A stretch of DNA of 64,000 bases, taken from the NCBI RefSeq assembly GCF_900116135.1, contig NZ_FOZX01000006.1, positions 1 through 64,000 on the forward strand, written 5' to 3'. This document shows positions 61,563 through 64,000 of the stretch, one piece after another. Below the pieces are notes generated by a model. That model saw only the letters and a program-made list of their open reading frames with translations. It was not told the DNA's origin and did not search any database. The stretch comes from Saccharopolyspora flava (GTDB lineage: Bacteria > Actinomycetota > Actinomycetes > Mycobacteriales > Pseudonocardiaceae). Each line of letters opens with the position of its first letter. The first letter of the stretch is position 1. The position numbers and the translations under genes were made by a program.

Positions 61563-62159
61563 GTGAAGGCAGGTCTGACACCGACGCAGGGCGCTCTGCG
61601 CGTCCTGCGCGGTGCCGGTTTGGCCTGCACAGCGGCGTCACTGTCGGTAGCCGCCCACACTGCGGCGGGAGGCTCGACCCCGGGTCTGGGGCCGACCGTC
61701 GTGATCACCGTCCTGCTGACCGGTGCCGGCGTGGCGCTGGCTGATCGCAAGCGCGGGTCGTGGGGCATTCTAGGGGCACTGTCGGTCAGTCAGCTGGCAC
61801 TTCACTTCTTCCTCGAGCTCACGGCGCTCAGCGCGCACGGCTCGGGGCACCACCACGGGCCACCGCCGATCCCGCTGTCCCCGGCGCTGATGACGCTGGG
61901 CCACGTGATCGTCACCATGCTGACGGCGCTGGTCATGGCGCACGCCGAGCGAGTACTGTTCGTGGTCACCCGGTTGTTGCAGGCGATCTTCCCCCGGAAG
62001 ACGACGCCGTTACCGGTAGTCACCCCGCCACCGTCCGCGTGCATCCCGGCGCCGGTTCCGCGGACCCTGGCACAACTGATCTACCAGCGGATTCACGCTC
62101 GTCGCGGGCCTCCGAAATCTCCGTTCGAAAGCAACGATCCGATGTATATCGGCATCTGA
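61563..62159 (+). CDS. His-containing membrane protein of the copper cluster
   Basis: A 198-residue membrane protein with about four hydrophobic segments (roughly 16-34, 44-61, 68-88 and 106-138). A His-rich extracytoplasmic loop AHGSGHHHGPPP (His92, His96-98) suits metal binding. The C-terminal 55 residues are basic and Pro-rich. It precedes the YcnI-like and CopC genes on the same strand and probably takes part in copper handling. I cannot assign a named family. The GTG start fits the hydrophobic pattern. Confidence 0.78.
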   Translation: MKAGLTPTQGALRVLRGAGLACTAASLSVAAHTAAGGSTPGLGPTVVITVLLTGAGVALADRKRGSWGILGALSVSQLALHFFLELTALSAHGSGHHHGPPPIPLSPALMTLGHVIVTMLTALVMAHAERVLFVVTRLLQAIFPRKTTPLPVVTPPPSACIPAPVPRTLAQLIYQRIHARRGPPKSPFESNDPMYIGI

Positions 62160-62231
62160 TCATTGCCATTCCGATGAATCGCGCCTATACGCGCGCGATT
62201 AACAAATCGAACCTGGAGATCTCAAGAGAAC

Positions 62232-62960
62232 ATGTCGACAAATCGATTGATCACCCGTTCCGCGAACGTGCTCGCGATCAGCGGAATCGCGCTCGCGCTG
62301 GGAACCGCGCCCGCCTACGCGCACGTGAGCGCCCAGCCCGACGAGGCCGAGAAGGGCGGCTACGCCAAGATCGCCTTCCGCGTTCCCAACGAGGACCCGG
62401 TGGCCGGAACCGTCCAGGTCAAGGTGACGCTGCCGGAGCAGTACCCGCTGAGCTCGGTGCGCACCAAGCCGATCCCCGGCTGGACCGCGCAGGTCGAGAA
62501 GGCCCAGATCCCGCCGGTCGAGGTGGACGGGGCGCAGGTCACCGAGGCGGTCCGCAGCATCACCTGGACCGCGCAGCCCGGCACCCGCATCGGACCGGAC
62601 GAGTTCAACGAGTTCGAGGCCACCCTCGGCGCCCTGCCGGACAACGCCGACGAGCTGCTGCTGCCCACCACCCAGACCTACGACAACGGCAAGGTCGTGG
62701 AGTGGAACCAGCCGACCCCGCCCGGCGGTGAGGAGCCGGAGCACCCGGCCCCGACGGTCAAGCTCGTCGCCGCCGAAGAGGGCGGCCACAGCCACGGCGG
62801 CACGCCGTCCGGCACCCCCGAGCAGGCCTCCGACCAGCACGGATCGTCCGACGAGACGGCCCGCTACCTGGGCGGTGCCGGACTGCTCGTCGGCGCGCTG
62901 GGACTCGGTGTCGGTGCCGGCGCGCTGGTCCGCGGACGGCGTTCCGGTGGTGAGTCATGA
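62232..62960 (+). CDS. YcnI-like (DUF1775) copper-binding protein
   Basis: A 242-residue exported protein. The signal peptide ends APAYA|H, leaving His31 as the first mature residue; in YcnI a His N terminus with a nearby Glu coordinates Cu(II). The DUF1775 domain runs about 31-165 (PNEDPVAGTVQVKVTLPEQYPLSSVRTKPIPGWTAQVEK), with a conserved Trp. A His/Gly-rich linker (EEGGHSHGGTPSGT) leads to a C-terminal membrane anchor (about 212-236). The stop overlaps the CopC start (ATGA). Confidence 0.93.
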   Translation: MSTNRLITRSANVLAISGIALALGTAPAYAHVSAQPDEAEKGGYAKIAFRVPNEDPVAGTVQVKVTLPEQYPLSSVRTKPIPGWTAQVEKAQIPPVEVDGAQVTEAVRSITWTAQPGTRIGPDEFNEFEATLGALPDNADELLLPTTQTYDNGKVVEWNQPTPPGGEEPEHPAPTVKLVAAEEGGHSHGGTPSGTPEQASDQHGSSDETARYLGGAGLLVGALGLGVGAGALVRGRRSGGES

Positions 62961-63499
62961 GGCGACTGCTGACCGTCGGCGCCCTCGCCCTGGCCGCGCT
63001 GCTCGGCGGCGCGGCCCCGGCGATGGCGCACAACGTGCTGGTCGGCAGCGACCCGGCCGAGGGCGCGCAGCTGTCCACCGGTCCGCGCGAGGTCAAGCTG
63101 ACCTTCGACCAGCCGGTCCGGGCCGGCGAGTCCTACAACACGGTCAACGTGGTCGGACCGGACGGCACGTTCTGGGCGGACGGCCCGGCGCGGGTCGAGG
63201 GCAACTCGGTGATCGCCCCGGTCCGCGAGCTCGGACCGGCGGGCACCTACACCGTGGGTTACCGGATCCTGTCCAGCGACGGGCACCCGGTCCCGGGCAA
63301 GGTCACCTTCACGCTGACCGCGCCCGGCAAGGGCACTCCCGCCCCCGGACCGCAGGGCGGCCAGGACTCCGGACAGCCGTCTGACCAGGCGCAATCGGAT
63401 TCCGGCGGGATGCCGATCTGGCCGTGGATCGCCGGTGCGGTCCTGGTCGTGGTCCTCGGTCTGGTGCTGGCGCTGCGCCTCGGCAAACCGAAGAGCTGA
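62957..63499 (+). CDS. copC: CopC-family copper resistance protein
   Basis: A 180-residue exported protein. The signal peptide ends PAMA|H, giving a mature N-terminal His25 for the Cu(II) brace; the second His is in SSDGHPVPGKVTF. The CopC beta-sandwich spans about 25-118, followed by a Pro/Gln linker and a C-terminal membrane helix (about 152-172). There is no fused CopD domain. With YcnI and the upstream membrane protein it forms a copper-acquisition or tolerance cluster. A strong terminator follows. Confidence 0.94.
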   Translation: MRRLLTVGALALAALLGGAAPAMAHNVLVGSDPAEGAQLSTGPREVKLTFDQPVRAGESYNTVNVVGPDGTFWADGPARVEGNSVIAPVRELGPAGTYTVGYRILSSDGHPVPGKVTFTLTAPGKGTPAPGPQGGQDSGQPSDQAQSDSGGMPIWPWIAGAVLVVVLGLVLALRLGKPKS

Positions 63500-63510
63500 T
63501 CGCGGGAAAC

Positions 63511-63544
63511 CGGGAGGGTGTCCGACAATTCGGACACCCTCCCG
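63511..63544 (+). terminator. hairpin terminator of the copper cluster
   Basis: CGGGAGGGTGTCCGA (63511-63525) pairs perfectly with 63530-63544 over a 4-base loop, 11 bases past the CopC stop. The 15-bp GC-rich stem is followed by TCGTGTTTCC. Confidence 0.88.
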
Positions 63545-63645
63545 TCGTGTTTCCGGACCGGGAATCGCGCTGGTTTTCACCGGAATTCCAAGGTCGTCTT
63601 GTGGAATTCCCGTTTCCGGATTCGGCGATGTGAATCCGCGAATGA

Positions 63646-64000
63646 TCATTTCGAGCGGAGTTGGATCCCGTCCCGCACCTCGGGGAGCAGAACTCCGTCG
63701 CGCACCAGATCCGGCGGCACCATGAACCACGGCTGCTCGTGCCCCTCCGGCGCCCACACCGGCAGGTAGCACTGGTCGATCAGCGAGATCGCGAAGTCCG
63801 TCGACACCTCGTTGCCCCTGCCCAGCGCCGCCGTCCCCTGCCAGGGCATCACCGCCGAACCGCCCAGCGGCACGAACCGGAACCGCCCCCGCTCCGGGCG
63901 CAGCGACAGGCTCATCCGGACCCGGTCGTGACGCCACAGCGCCGCGTAGTCCAGCTCGACGTCGACGTGCTTGTTGGACAGGTAGGTGATCGTCTCGTCC
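63646..64000 (-). CDS. hypothetical protein, N-terminal part outside the window
   Basis: The minus-strand frame is open from the right edge (64000) to the stop at 63646, giving at least 117 residues (..DETITYLSNKHVDVELDYAALWRHDRVRMSLSL..). It contains PLGGSAVMPWQGTAALGRGNEVSTDFAISLIDQCYLPVWAPEGHEQPWFMVPPDLVRDGVLLPEVRDG. An internal ATG at 63915 could be mistaken for the start, but codon use and protein-like sequence continue upstream of it. I do not recognise the family. It is truncated by the window, so length and function cannot be judged. Confidence 0.7.
   Translation of the reverse strand, partial: DETITYLSNKHVDVELDYAALWRHDRVRMSLSLRPERGRFRFVPLGGSAVMPWQGTAALGRGNEVSTDFAISLIDQCYLPVWAPEGHEQPWFMVPPDLVRDGVLLPEVRDGIQLRSK

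Overview
The window is high-GC actinobacterial DNA, most likely from a member of the Pseudonocardiaceae such as Saccharopolyspora or a relative. This rests on the GTG/TTG-rich starts, the actinobacterial 16S leader, IdeR/DmdR-type iron boxes, a SigE-family ECF factor, and family content (DUF5926, DUF6474, BetP-like BCCT, F420/PPOX-type protein). The genus is an inference. The content is chromosomal housekeeping and stress physiology. I see no prophage, transposase, CRISPR array or plasmid functions.

Layout. 1-620: 5' end of a 16S rRNA gene on the minus strand with its leader and promoter. 0.6-8.6 kb: a HAD protein, a small conserved protein, and a minus-strand cytochrome bd operon (cydA, cydB, a fused cydDC, and a GAF histidine kinase), joined by stop-start overlaps except for a 21 nt gap between cydA and cydB. 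8.7-11.5 kb: fumarylacetoacetase with an unknown upstream gene and an IclR regulator. 11.8-16.2 kb: an iron-box gene for a DUF2470 (heme-utilisation-like) protein, a CPBP membrane protease, arginine deiminase, and ferritin behind several iron-box half-sites. 16.2-20.7 kb: an ECF sigma factor with a coupled membrane protein, DUF5926, a glycerophosphodiesterase, DUF4328 and a rhodanese. 20.9-29.9 kb: two sodium/solute symporter loci and a split LytS-LytTR signalling locus with an S49 peptidase, then an Fpg-family glycosylase. 30-35 kb: small proteins, tRNA-Gly(GCC), msrA, an acyltransferase and a PQ-rich membrane protein.

35-42 kb: a three-gene envelope-glycan locus with a 1072-residue methyltransferase/coiled-coil/GT2/GT4 protein. 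42.5-47.9 kb: a two-component system with a small acid-tailed membrane peptide, a DnaA-box cluster, an SLC13-type permease and glycerate kinase. 47.9-55.1 kb: a gamma-glutamyltransferase-like protein, UDP-glucose dehydrogenase, an aldo/keto reductase, an SDR and a TM0106-type RecB-like nuclease. 56-61.4 kb: a five-gene osmoprotectant operon combining a BCCT carrier with an OpuC/ProU-type ABC importer. 61.5-63.5 kb: a copper cluster (His-rich membrane protein, YcnI-like, CopC). The window ends in a truncated minus-strand gene.

The least explained signals are intergenic. (1) Five palindromic elements share GACAGTTTT/AAAACTGTC-type ends. Three are exactly 68 bp between those ends, with a conserved core and a stem segment that changes in a compensated way. 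(2) Two 125-bp elements, 21 kb apart, have conserved ends, a 16-bp stem at identical spacing and almost wholly different paired stem sequences. (3) A 112-bp region holds two perfect DnaA-box-bearing hairpins. (4) Two tandem arrays, of 24 bp and about 21 bp, lie downstream of ugd. These are the best candidates for undescribed structure here.
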